In this document: positions 5,937 to 15,800 of the stretch, piece after piece
Position numbering within the stretch: the first letter of the stretch is position 1
How the letters are laid out: each line of letters starts with the position of its first letter
Assembly (NCBI GenBank): GCA_900754535.1
Contig: CAAEDF010000154.1
Location: 1-16,244 of the forward strand
Direction: 5' to 3'
Length of the DNA: 16,244 bases
From: Clostridia bacterium
GTDB lineage: Bacteria; Bacillota; Clostridia; Oscillospirales; CAG-382
The notes under the pieces: generated by a model
The model's database searches: none
The model's input: the letters and a program-made list of their open reading frames with translations, nothing else
What the model was told of the DNA's origin: nothing
Translations under genes and position numbers: made by a program

Positions 5937-8777
5937 TTACGCTTCGACCTTGACAAAGTCTTCAGCCGGTATGGTTATATCGGTACCTTCCACATCGTAC
6001 TCTTCAAGCAGATAGTTGATGTAGAACACTTCGCCGTTATCGTAGGTCACTTTAACGACCTGCTTCTCATCATCCAGGAACTCGTGGTCCACAATGAGTG
6101 AGTTGCGTACCGATTTAAGTGCGGAATTGAGCTCGTTATAAGTATCAACCATATCCTTGACCCAGATATTGTATCTTACGGAGTAATACTCCGTGAGGTT
6201 GGAATATGAAGAATACTGCTTAAGCTCTGCCGTGTTTTCGACTGCAACTACGAAATACGGGCTTGCTCCGTTCTCTATGGTCTTGAGCAGCGTATACTGA
6301 TAGTCGCCCGCAAGGTTTATAGCGCTTCCGGCGAACTCCATGCTGCCGTGGAGTACCATGCCCATAAACGGTATGGAGCCTGCCGAGTATTTATAGCGCG
6401 AATCGTCAAGCGGAACGTCAAGTATGTCGGTGACATAATTGAGAGTATAAGCGTTGCCGCCGGAGATCATTACGTTTCCGTTGTTCTCCTGTATCCTGGC
6501 AAGCACCTTTTTGACCGCGGTTTTGGAGTCTTCGCGGTTAAGAGGATCGTCCTCGTTGAAGTCGGAGTTAAGATCGGTACCGAGTGTAGCCACCGAAATG
6601 CCGCCGACATTGTACTGCTGATAATCCTTATAAAAGTCATCATACATCGTTTCAAAGTTATTCGGGCTTATAACGCCTACGCCCAGTTCCAGGAATGACT
6701 GCCATGCAGCGTCGTATTCGCGGAATCCCGCATACCGGTCGTCGATCGTTCTTGAAAGCATTTCGCTTGAGTCAAAGCCGTCGAACCATTTGTCCTTATA
6801 AGCTCTGGAGAAATCAACGTCGGGATAGAGCACGATGCCGTTTTCGGCGGCGTAGTTCTGAAGTTCCCTGAAGCCTTCAACGCCGCCCAGCTCATCCACT
6901 ATCTCAAAGCCGACCGGAGCGGTAGGTACAAGCCCTTCGTTGGCTATACCCGTCATTTTTATTTTTACGTTGGTGATATTCGCCTGATCACGCAGCTGTG
7001 TGAGAATATCAATGGTATTCTTAAAGCTTGTAAGCGCGACCGTGGTTGAAACAGGGACGCCGAGCACAGTCTTTGTGGTTTCAAGCGCACCGAGAGTTTC
7101 GATATACAGCGGTATATCCTTGCCGTCCGCTTCAAGCTTCTGGAGAGTGCCGTTTGATATAAGATAATTGCGGTATGCATCGACCATGCCGACATAATCC
7201 GCGTTATCCTCATCAAGTATAAACACTCTCAGCCTGAGGTCGCCGGTATATTTACGCTTTGATTCAACCGTCCACATTGCGTTTGTGCCGACGGACAGGC
7301 CGCCGTCAAGCATATACGAATCCTTGGGACGCGGGTTGAAGCTCGTATACACCGAGCAGAACATATGGCTTGAACCGCCGTTTGCCACGGTGATTTTTGC
7401 AAGGGATTCGCCGCTTTCGACTACCGCAAGGAATCCGCGCGGTTTTTCTATCTCAACCTGCTCGGTGACCTCACGCTCCTGTTCTTCTCCGTTCTCGTCA
7501 ACATATATCTCGGTTTTGGTAACCGTTTCATAGCTGGTTTCGATTTCGGAGACACCGAACACGGGGAGGCGTATGGTTTCCTTGTTCTGACCGGTTATCG
7601 TGTGGAAAGCATGGTCCTGACCGTATATCGAACTGGTGATGGTAAAGTTCTCTCCGACTATATCGTCAAACTCTATAAGTGTTCCCGAGCCGTCGGGAGT
7701 GAAGATATAGCCGTCGTTCTTGACATTACCCGCACCTGCGTACGGAAGGATCACAAGGTTGTCGAGCTTGAACGCCGAGGAGTCGAAGCGTATGTTGCCT
7801 GCGTTGCATCTTACCGAGAGGCCCAGCTCGTCGATAGTATACTCAAGAGCGAGCTTGAACAGCGGCGGGGTCTTATCGTTGGACACATACTCCGTTTCGG
7901 CGTGGTCCTCATCCATCTGCTCGTATGTATAGTCGGTATACAGCTTGATATACTCTTCAAGTCTCGAAAGCCTTGCGGCAACTATCGTAGCGTCGCAGAC
8001 GCGGATGGGGAACTGTTTGGTTATCGGGAAAGCGACCTCCATTTCCCTGCGGGTCTTTTCGGTAAGCTTTGTGTCGTTGAGGTCTTTGAGCGTGTAATAC
8101 GCCTCAAATTCTCTCCAGATACGCGTGCCGGGAGCATTTTCCTTCATTTGTGCAAGCAGGGCGTCCCATTTTTCAGCCTTTATTACACGGGGCACCAGAT
8201 AGTTTGTTTCCTCACGGCCGAGCGTATACTCAATACGGATACCGTTTTTGATGTCCTTTACCGTGAGCTGATCTTCGATGGCACAGTTATCAAAGGAATT
8301 ATAGGATGTGGTTTTGTCGTTATCGATAAAGTCAAGAAGTATCTGTGCATACAGCTTTGACTTTGTTGCTGCAGTGCTGTCCGCGCCCGATGCGGATTCG
8401 CTTACGCCGATCGCATAAGGATTGGTGGAATAATAGCCGGAATAAGCATACGAGCCATCCTCGTTGAGCTTATACTCGCCGTTTTCCTCAATGAGCTTGA
8501 GGACTACGACTTCACCGGTTTTGGAATCCACATAAAGCGCATAGCCGTTGCTTACTATCTTGCAGTCCATGGGGGAGATAACGGTATCACCCTTTATCCT
8601 GTCCTCTATGGTCTGGAATTCCGCGCCCATATAAGCGGGGATAAGCACATCCTCCCACATATCAACGTCTTCTTCCTCGGATTCCTCCGCGGCGAAGACG
8701 GGTAAGGCGGCAAGAAAGGGCACAAGCAGCATAAACATCAACAGAATTGCCGTTGCCCGGATAAAAGTTTTTGTCAT
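5937..8777 (-). CDS. Secreted DUF5696-like protein, possible glycosidase-like enzyme
   Basis: A 946-residue exported protein. Residues 1-29 form a signal peptide with a likely signal peptidase I site after VFA. There is no lipobox, sortase motif or C-terminal membrane helix. The mature protein starts with an acidic stretch, then an all-beta part (about 45-540). A part of alternating strands and helices follows (about 555-860), then a C-terminal small beta domain with VTYDNGEVFYINY at 910-922. The middle part, with GGVEGFRELQNYAAENGI at 631-648, DVDF at 653-656, GTDLNSDF at 733-740 and GGNAYTLNYVTDILDVPL at 773-790, recalls TIM-barrel glycosidases with a beta-supersandwich N-domain. I recognise the DUF5696 family from memory, not from a search; catalytic residues are not established. 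AGAAAGGAG precedes the ATG; the gap to the upstream gene is 15 nt. Its place between two sugar permease pairs suggests glycan processing or binding outside the cell. Confidence 0.75.
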   Translation of the reverse strand: MTKTFIRATAILLMFMLLVPFLAALPVFAAEESEEEDVDMWEDVLIPAYMGAEFQTIEDRIKGDTVISPMDCKIVSNGYALYVDSKTGEVVVLKLIEENGEYKLNEDGSYAYSGYYSTNPYAIGVSESASGADSTAATKSKLYAQILLDFIDNDKTTSYNSFDNCAIEDQLTVKDIKNGIRIEYTLGREETNYLVPRVIKAEKWDALLAQMKENAPGTRIWREFEAYYTLKDLNDTKLTEKTRREMEVAFPITKQFPIRVCDATIVAARLSRLEEYIKLYTDYTYEQMDEDHAETEYVSNDKTPPLFKLALEYTIDELGLSVRCNAGNIRFDSSAFKLDNLVILPYAGAGNVKNDGYIFTPDGSGTLIEFDDIVGENFTITSSIYGQDHAFHTITGQNKETIRLPVFGVSEIETSYETVTKTEIYVDENGEEQEREVTEQVEIEKPRGFLAVVESGESLAKITVANGGSSHMFCSVYTSFNPRPKDSYMLDGGLSVGTNAMWTVESKRKYTGDLRLRVFILDEDNADYVGMVDAYRNYLISNGTLQKLEADGKDIPLYIETLGALETTKTVLGVPVSTTVALTSFKNTIDILTQLRDQANITNVKIKMTGIANEGLVPTAPVGFEIVDELGGVEGFRELQNYAAENGIVLYPDVDFSRAYKDKWFDGFDSSEMLSRTIDDRYAGFREYDAAWQSFLELGVGVISPNNFETMYDDFYKDYQQYNVGGISVATLGTDLNSDFNEDDPLNREDSKTAVKKVLARIQENNGNVMISGGNAYTLNYVTDILDVPLDDSRYKYSAGSIPFMGMVLHGSMEFAGSAINLAGDYQYTLLKTIENGASPYFVVAVENTAELKQYSSYSNLTEYYSVRYNIWVKDMVDTYNELNSALKSVRNSLIVDHEFLDDEKQVVKVTYDNGEVFYINYLLEEYDVEGTDITIPAEDFVKVEA

Positions 8778-8792
8778 TTCAGCTGCTCCTTT

Positions 8793-11006
8793 CTACTGGA
8801 TGCGGAATTGTATTTCCACAACTATGTTATATACGAACGTGACGACCTTTTGGATAAGTCCGGTAAACAGCATCGCGATGAACATTATTATCGCAACGCC
8901 GAGAAGCGTAAATATCGAAATTATAACGTTCTTACCGAGAGTATAGTCATGGATCGTCATCATACCGAAGAAGATGAGGAAGCCGGTCCAAACATTTGCA
9001 ATAGTCAGAAGCATAGAGATAAGGGCTATCTCATCGAGTGCGACAAAGTTGGAGACGATCGTAAGCGGGATGACGAACAGGGGCAGCGGAGTCAACGCAT
9101 AGCAGGTCGCTATATAAACATCTTTCAGCGAGCCTTCGCCGTCAAACAGCGTTGTAAGACACCAGTTCGAAAGCACCCAAAGCGCCACGGGAAGGACGAC
9201 CGAGATAGACGCCATCAGATAGCTGGTACCGCCGCCGTACGGGTTGAAGAGCCAGCCGCGGCCTACCGACTGATACATGAAAGCGAGAATTGTGATGACA
9301 AGTATCGTCGTAGCGCCTTTCACTGAGCCGCGTTTTTCGTGCTTGATATCCCAGAAGCCGTCGAACGGATGGAATATCACGTGGATGGAATACCACAGCT
9401 CCTCGCCGATCGAGCGCTTGGGCTTATATTTGTGGCCTGCCTTATTTACTTTGTTCGCATGCTTGAAGAACCAGCTGAACAGCACACAAACGGCGACGAT
9501 TATTACCGGGATGAGTATGACATATTTCTCGACCCACTCCTTGCGGTATGCCGAATATGCCTCGGAATAGTTTTCGGTGTCATAGGCATACTTGAAATAC
9601 TGCATTGCGTTGAGGTATTCGCCGTCGCGGTAAAGGCTTTGACCTATACCGACATACGCGCTGTCGTAGTTGTTGTTACGCTGGAGTATGGAAGTGTAGA
9701 AATCCACCGCCGCATCGTAGTTCTGATCCTGAGTGTTCTGAAGCGCGCTGGCTATCAGATTGCCGTAATCCGTACGCTTGTAGACGGTAACGGTGTTATT
9801 GGTAGAGTCGAGCAGGAGTATATTTGTTCCCTGATAGGCTATTGCCGAAAGGGTCTGTATATTTCCCACCTGATCTCCCATATCGCCGAACACGAACAGA
9901 AGCACGCCGTTGGAATCATAGGTAAATACCTTGGAACGCTTCTGGTCTATGATGCTCCACATACCGTTGGGCCCGAGCGCCACATCGACGATGGTGGAAG
10001 GGCCGGATATGGAGACCTCCTGAGTTGAAACATCCAGGAAATCCACCTCGCCGGAGGGGGGATAAAAGCCGTTTCTGTCCATGACGTCGGTACCGCTGGG
10101 GTTGAGCTTTTTTACCGGAGCGTACGTATCGGACTTATCCTTGCCCCTAATTGCACTGGCCATGCTTGCCGCATCGATGGACTGCGTAGTGACATACAGG
10201 AAGCCCTCCGAGTCGATCGTCAGGTTGTTATACTCCGTAGGCACATACTGAACGTTGGATTTTTTCTGCTCGGCAGTCTGGAACATACGCCAGAAATATT
10301 CCCACGCGTCAATAGTGACCTTCTGCGGACCGATAAAGCCGTTGAACGAGCCGTCACGGTTGAGGGAGACGACGCCGTAGTTTGTAGTACGCGAAACGAC
10401 GTAAATACGACCTGCGGAGTCGGTTGCGACCGCTATGGGCTTGTATGCACTCGATGTATCCGGGAAGACATCGCTTGCCGGTTCCGGTACTATGGTCTTG
10501 AAATTGCCGACCTTATCGAAAATTACTATTCTTGACTTTTCGGTATCGGCAACCAGGATCTCGGTTTCGGTTACAAACACGCCGCTTGGCGAGGAGAGCG
10601 AATCCGGAACGCCCTGATCGTTGATGAAATCATTGATCACAAGGCGGAGGTTGTAGTTTTCATCCAGGCAGATAATTCTTCCGGAGCCTGCGACCGAGGT
10701 GGAACCCTGATCGACAATGTAAACGTGACCGAGGTCGTCGACGCATACATCCTTGATAGCCTGGAGATCGACAAAGCTTTCGCCGTATTTGTCGGTTGCG
10801 ATGTCGTTTACACGATCCTCCAGCCCCTTCATTATAGTTGCTGAAGAGATGACTTTCAGAGGAACATATGCGTGCGGGCTGTTTTGCATAAATCCGCTCA
10901 CGTCATAGGTGTACGTCGTATACGGCACGATAGCGCTTGCCGAGACGCCGAAGAGCATCAGCAGCAGGACAAACTGGAAGAAAAATTTATTAAGCTTGTT
11001 TTTCAT
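8793..11006 (-). CDS. NHL beta-propeller, TPR and Yip1-domain membrane protein
   Basis: A 737-residue multidomain membrane protein. Residues 8-25 are a signal peptide or anchor. About 80-410 carry repeats of the NHL/propeller type (VCVDDLGHVYIVDQG at 88-101, VATDSAGRIYVVS at 193-205, LTIDSEGFLYVTT at 262-274, ALGPNGMWSIID at 343-354). Residues 420-485 look like two TPR-type helix pairs (YDAAVDFYTSIL; GEYLNAMQYFKYAY). A membrane helix at 495-514 is followed by a basic segment (515-531). Residues 537-725 form a five-helix Yip1-like domain. The positive-inside rule puts the propeller and TPR outside the membrane and the Yip1 part within it. No catalytic motif is seen. GGGAGGAG precedes the ATG, 12 nt after the permease gene. 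A role in holding or sensing a transport complex is inference. Confidence 0.82.
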   Translation of the reverse strand: MKNKLNKFFFQFVLLLMLFGVSASAIVPYTTYTYDVSGFMQNSPHAYVPLKVISSATIMKGLEDRVNDIATDKYGESFVDLQAIKDVCVDDLGHVYIVDQGSTSVAGSGRIICLDENYNLRLVINDFINDQGVPDSLSSPSGVFVTETEILVADTEKSRIVIFDKVGNFKTIVPEPASDVFPDTSSAYKPIAVATDSAGRIYVVSRTTNYGVVSLNRDGSFNGFIGPQKVTIDAWEYFWRMFQTAEQKKSNVQYVPTEYNNLTIDSEGFLYVTTQSIDAASMASAIRGKDKSDTYAPVKKLNPSGTDVMDRNGFYPPSGEVDFLDVSTQEVSISGPSTIVDVALGPNGMWSIIDQKRSKVFTYDSNGVLLFVFGDMGDQVGNIQTLSAIAYQGTNILLLDSTNNTVTVYKRTDYGNLIASALQNTQDQNYDAAVDFYTSILQRNNNYDSAYVGIGQSLYRDGEYLNAMQYFKYAYDTENYSEAYSAYRKEWVEKYVILIPVIIVAVCVLFSWFFKHANKVNKAGHKYKPKRSIGEELWYSIHVIFHPFDGFWDIKHEKRGSVKGATTILVITILAFMYQSVGRGWLFNPYGGGTSYLMASISVVLPVALWVLSNWCLTTLFDGEGSLKDVYIATCYALTPLPLFVIPLTIVSNFVALDEIALISMLLTIANVWTGFLIFFGMMTIHDYTLGKNVIISIFTLLGVAIIMFIAMLFTGLIQKVVTFVYNIVVEIQFRIQ

Positions 11007-11018
11007 ATTTCTCCTCCC

Positions 11019-11909
11019 TTAATCCTTCATACCCGACGTTGACATTGTCTGTATGACATTGCTTTGGGTTATGACGAAGACGAGTATGGGAACGATCATC
11101 ATAACGACCGTAGAGGCCGCGCTGACGCCCGAACGCGAAATACCCGAGGTGACGAGCTGGCTTATTGCGTAGTTGAAGGTTTTGAGCTGCTCGCTGTAAA
11201 TATACATGTTTGCGCCGGAGTTCCAGAGATCCTTGAACGCAAATATGATAAGCGTGATCCACGCGGGTTTGACCATGGGCATTGCTATCTTCCAGAATAT
11301 TTTGTTTTCTGAAGCGCCGTCCAGACGTGCGGATTCAAGCACCGCGTCGGTAACCGATGTTTCCATGAACTGCTTCATCAGGTACAGTCCGAAGGTAGTA
11401 CAGAACGCAGGCACGATGACTGCGAAATATGTATCGACCCAACCGAGAGCGGACATCGTGATGAAGTTGGTTATCGCCGTAACCGTCGAGTTGAACATAA
11501 GAGAATAAACAACTATCTTGAACAGGAACTTTCTGCCCGGGAAAGGTATCTTTGCCAGCGCGTATGCCGCATAAGAGGAGAACAGCACGTTGCCGGCGGT
11601 ACCGACGACCGAGATGAAAGCGGTGTTGAAGATATATCTTGAAAACGGGACCCATGAGTCGCCCATCAGCTTGAAGAGGTCGGTAAAGTTCTTAAGCGTC
11701 GGGTTGACGGCAAAGAACCTGGGCGGGAACACCCAAAGCTCGTCAAGAGGCTTGAGCGACTGGGATATCGCATACACCAACGGCAGCGCCATGACCGCGC
11801 CTACCAGCGCGAGGATGACATAGATCGCTATATCGCCGCCGACTGAGCGGTTTATGGAGCGGCGGAACTGTTCCTTGGGCTGTTTGGCCCTGCTTCTCAA
11901 TATGGCCAT
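11019..11909 (-). CDS. Carbohydrate ABC transporter permease, MalG/AraQ-like (first pair)
   Basis: CUT1-type membrane subunit, 296 residues, close to the usual family length. A short basic N-terminus (1-22) is followed by membrane segments at about 27-48, 96-118, 128-148, 158-178, 216-232 and 265-283. The EAA loop for ATPase docking reads LESARLDGAS at 191-200 and ends IAMPMVKP at 208-215, matching the consensus with its Gly and Pro. The ATG overlaps the TAA stop of the upstream permease by one base (TAATG), which implies translational coupling and a 1:1 heterodimer with it. The ribosome site AAAGGTGG lies inside the end of the upstream gene. Confidence 0.94.
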   Translation of the reverse strand: MAILRSRAKQPKEQFRRSINRSVGGDIAIYVILALVGAVMALPLVYAISQSLKPLDELWVFPPRFFAVNPTLKNFTDLFKLMGDSWVPFSRYIFNTAFISVVGTAGNVLFSSYAAYALAKIPFPGRKFLFKIVVYSLMFNSTVTAITNFITMSALGWVDTYFAVIVPAFCTTFGLYLMKQFMETSVTDAVLESARLDGASENKIFWKIAMPMVKPAWITLIIFAFKDLWNSGANMYIYSEQLKTFNYAISQLVTSGISRSGVSAASTVVMMIVPILVFVITQSNVIQTMSTSGMKD

Positions 11910-12856
11910 TATGTACCCACCTTTCTGAGGATCCTTGTTACGAGAAGGTTGGCGCCTATCATCATAAAGAACAGAATAGTAGCGATGGCTGAGGCGTAAC
12001 CCATCTCAAAACGCTGATTGCCGTAGTCTTCAAGGTGGTGCATTATCGTGTGGACGCAGTATTTAGGGCTCGGGAAGCCGACAAGCGCCGTTATGACCGC
12101 TCCGAATCCGAACGAGCCGGTGATGGCAAGTATGGCGCCCAGCATCATCTGGGGACGCATGGTCGGAAGGGTGATGAACCAGAGCTCCTGCCAGCGGTTC
12201 TTTACACCGTCGACCGCGCCGGCCTCATAAAGGCTTTTATCGACGACCTGGAAGCCTGCGATAAAGGTAAGGAACGATGTGCCCAGGCTGGTCCAGAGAG
12301 CCACGAGAACAACAAGCGTGAATATGTACTTTTCGTCCTGGAACCAAAGTATGGGTTTCTGGATTATGTTCAGGTCCATCAGGAGAGCGTTTGCATATCC
12401 GTACTGGTCGCTTGAGAAAATGATGGTCCAGATAAGATACACGTTGCCTGCGATGGACGGTGCGTAGAAAATAAGGGTGACGATCGCACGGATCTTCGGG
12501 CGGAGTTCGTTGATGAACCACGCGAAGAACAGTGAAAGAAGATACGAGGTCGGTCCGGTTATGACCGCAAAGGTAAGTGTGTTTTTGACGGCAAGCAGGA
12601 ATATGTCGTCGTCGAGGAAAAGCCTGATGTAGTTGTCGGCGTATATGAACGTCGGCCATTCAAGCATGTTAAACGTTGTAAAGCTGAGAACAATCGAGAG
12701 AAGGACCGGTACTACCGTAAAGATGAAGAACAGCAGGAAGAAGGGCGCAACCATGAGATACGCTACCTTATAACGCTTCATCTGCATCATTGTCCACTTG
12801 AATCTCGATATATCCTTTCTAATAACGGCATGCTCGGCCGTGGTGGAATTTGCCAT
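11909..12856 (-). CDS. Sugar ABC transporter permease, MalF/UgpA-like (first pair)
   Basis: CUT1-type membrane subunit of 315 residues with six predicted segments (about 31-60, 86-117, 124-146, 177-200, 235-262, 287-309). The EAA loop is EAGAVDGVKNRW at 211-222, ending ITLPTMRP at 228-235. The N-terminus (1-30) is basic and cytosolic. AAGGAGG lies 6 nt before the ATG. It is the first gene after the binding-protein gene, separated by 42 nt that hold a stem-loop, and it overlaps the next permease gene by one base. Genes in the order binding protein, MalF-like, MalG-like are the standard CUT1 arrangement, so this pair is the likelier partner of the binding protein. The ATPase is not in the window. 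Confidence 0.94.
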   Translation of the reverse strand: MANSTTAEHAVIRKDISRFKWTMMQMKRYKVAYLMVAPFFLLFFIFTVVPVLLSIVLSFTTFNMLEWPTFIYADNYIRLFLDDDIFLLAVKNTLTFAVITGPTSYLLSLFFAWFINELRPKIRAIVTLIFYAPSIAGNVYLIWTIIFSSDQYGYANALLMDLNIIQKPILWFQDEKYIFTLVVLVALWTSLGTSFLTFIAGFQVVDKSLYEAGAVDGVKNRWQELWFITLPTMRPQMMLGAILAITGSFGFGAVITALVGFPSPKYCVHTIMHHLEDYGNQRFEMGYASAIATILFFMMIGANLLVTRILRKVGT

Positions 12857-12870
12857 TATTATCCTCCTTC

Positions 12871-12895
12871 AAACGGATATCTCGAATATCCGTTT
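12871..12895 (-). promoter_or_regulatory. Intercistronic stem-loop after the binding-protein gene
   Basis: AAACGGATAT (12871-12880) and ATATCCGTTT (12886-12895) form a perfect 10 bp stem with a 5-base loop, in the only sizeable gap of the operon. In the transcript it starts 3 nt after the binding-protein stop codon and ends just before the ribosome site of the permease gene. No T run follows on the minus strand, so it is not a normal terminator. Such hairpins after binding-protein genes often protect the upstream mRNA from 3' decay and give excess binding protein over permease; that role here is inferred. Confidence 0.72.
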
Positions 12896-12898
12896 TAT

Positions 12899-15800
12899 TT
12901 AGTCGTCAAGCGGAAAATCTTCCAGCGTGGGCAGATTGAATTCCTCACGTTTGCGCGAAAGCTCGCTGTTGATCTCGTCCAGATAGGACTGAAGCTCTTC
13001 AACGGGGTCTGCGCCGTCATTGTAGACGTCAAGGAATGCGAAGTTTGCGTAACGGGCTATTATGTAGCCGCCGGGATACTCCGGTGTGCAGGTGACCGCA
13101 TTGAACTGTGCTTTGAGGTTGTCAAGTTCGTCCTTTGACCAGGACATTCCCTCGAGAGCCTCTATATTTGCGGTGTTCTGTTTGCCGGACGGGCCGAGCA
13201 GCGCGACCATTTCGTTACAGAAGTCGCTTTGTATCTCGGCGCTTGACCACCACTGCATGAATATCCATGCCGAGAAGTGGTTGGCCTCGGTTACGGAGCG
13301 CATCATCATCATGCACGTAACCGTGCCCACGGTAGTGTTGTTTATCGTATCGGTCTCCTCGTCGTATGTGCCGGGAAGAGGAGTGAATTCCCACAGACCC
13401 TTTATCTCGGGCGCGAATACGATAAGCTGGTTATAGGTGGTATAATCGATTATCCCCAAAGGCATCGTACCCTGTCTGAATCTGTCTGCAAAAGTATATG
13501 TCTGCGGGAAGCTGTAGTTTGTAAAGAGCTGACATACCTGTTTGAAGGTTGCAAGAGCTATGTTGGAGCCGAGGTTTATCTCCATGCCGTCGGTCTTGGG
13601 GATCTCCTCGCCGTCGGAGTTGATATACGTCTGGCCGTTTGCTCTGAGAACATCACCGTATTTTTCCATGTAGGCATCGTAGTTGCCTTCCTTATACATT
13701 GTCTCGTTCTGCTGATACATAAGGATGGTCGAGCCGGTGATACCCGTCGGGAAGCCTATCTCGAGGTTGTTGGACTGCAGCTTATATATAATTGAATAGA
13801 AGTCATCCCAGGTGTTCGGGACCTCTATGCCGAGCTCAACGAATATGTCCTTGCGGTAGAACATCATCGAGAAGCTCATGTTTTCGGGGATTCCGAAGGT
13901 TTCGCCGTAAAGAGTAAGCGGGACGTTTGCTGCGGGAGCGAACCGGGTCATAACCTCGTCAAATGTGTCGACATTGTCAAGGATATCCTTATAGACCGGA
14001 TTATCCTCATACGCCGAAAAGTCATTGAAGTTATAGCCGTTTTCGGTGCTGTTGAGAGAATAAACCGCCGATCTGATGGCGTAGTTTATCGCCGTGTCCT
14101 GCGTATTACCCATGGAAACATCGGGACCCGTACCCGCAAGAGTGGCGGGGAGCAGAGTGGAAGCGACGACAAGCTGTACGTCCACCGGTATGCCGTATCT
14201 TTCGGCAAAGTCATCATCGACCAGCGAGCGGATTATCTGAGCTCTGTCACGGTCGGTAGCGGTCCATACGGTTATTCCGGCCGCTTCAAGTTCTTCGGAT
14301 GAAGCCGAGGAAGTAGTTGTGCCGATAGACGTATAATCCGAGAAGAAGGACATTATAAACTTTTCGATCTCGCCCCAAATGGACTCAAAGAATCCGGCTT
14401 CAGCCTTCGGCGGTTCGCTGCCGGGAGCCTGGAAGCAGATGTAATCGAGTTCCAGCGGCTGGTTCTGGGTGTTCGTCAGCCAGGTACCGAGAGCGGCAAG
14501 CTGATCCTTGAGGTTGGAGAGGCGCGCCGCTATTGTGTCGGGATATTTGCCCATGTATTCGACAACAAGCGCGACTTTGTCAAGCGTTGCGGAATGCTCG
14601 CCTCTGCTTCCGGTTATTTCCGCAAGACGGTTGGAAGCCGCATAAAGCACTTCCGACTCGGCGATAAGACCTCTGAGCACATCGGGCATGATGCGCTGGA
14701 AGTTATAGTCGCGGTACTCGTCGGGGTCGGAGCCGGTGAGCATGATTATCTTGCGGTAGTATTCGTTTATGTTGGACATGGAGTTTTCGACGATTCTGAG
14801 GATCTCCGCCATGTCGCCGAGTACTGCCTCGAAGCGTATGGTGTTCTCGCCTTCTTCGAGATAGAATTTATACTCGGTCTGTCCGTCGGACGAGGAAAGC
14901 GGGTTAGTCTTCCAATCGCTTGAATAATCGAAGCGGAAATAGGATGCCTCGGCAAACGGGATCTCTCCGTTTATATATACTCGTCTTGAAACATACAGAC
15001 CGGAATATGTATCCTGCTTGGAACGCGGCACTATCGAATAGAATCCGCTTTCAGGCACCGTGACCGTATATTCGATCCACTGCCCGGCATACTGCCATTT
15101 TTCCGCGCCTATCTCATTCATCCTGATAAGAGCGGGGTCCTGCGGCATCGTGATGACGGAAGATCTGTCGTTGAGCTGATATATCGTACCGTCGGACGTG
15201 AGGGTGGGATATTCAGCCTGTATGTATATTTTGTCACTGCCGGTGTAATCGGAAGCCGAGGAATACTTCCGGAGATATTCCTCATAGCTGACGGGAAGAT
15301 CTACCGTGCAGAGCTTTATGCTCTTTATTGCGATAGGCTCTCTTACCGTGTCGAGCGTCAAAGTATGTTCGCCCTCTTCAAGGCAGAACTTCAACGGCTC
15401 ATTATAATAACCGGAGGAATCAACCAACGCCTTTGAGATCCATGTATTGTTAAGGAGTTTATCCGGGCGAAGCTCGTTCCCTATCGAGTCGGTAAGGAAC
15501 AGACGGCTGCTGTCGGCGGTCTGATTGGCCTGATCCTTTATAAACTCCATGAAAGTATCGCTGGTGGACGTGTAATACTGTTTTTTGCCGTTTTCATCGA
15601 GCACGGCCTTGTTGTTTTCGTCCAGGACAAGATAATTGTCCACCCACGATCTGTAAAGGACTATCGAGCGCGACTCCTTAAACGGGACGCTGCCGTCTAT
15701 GAGCAACATTCTTTCGATCGACGCCGATTTGCTCTCGCTGACAATATTGCCCTCGCCGTCCTTGACGTCGAAATCCCCGGTATAGTACTCGATGACAACG

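Noticed and set aside
7602..8360. 252-codon open frame on the plus strand
   Set aside because: It is antisense to the DUF5696-like gene, has no domain or ribosome site, and its composition reflects the reverse complement of the coding strand.
9339..10028. 229-codon open frame on the plus strand
   Set aside because: It is antisense to the propeller-Yip1 gene, where motifs on the minus strand are clear; no independent sign of translation.
12871..12895. Intrinsic terminator between the binding-protein and permease genes
   Set aside because: The stem is A+T-rich and is followed on the minus strand by GAAGGAGG rather than a T run, so full termination is unlikely.
12899..13000. Frameshift or fusion artefact making the 1108 aa binding protein
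   Set aside because: The frame is continuous with a good signal peptide at the start, a complete binding domain at the end and a strong ribosome site; the N-terminal units are related to each other, which points to a real duplication.
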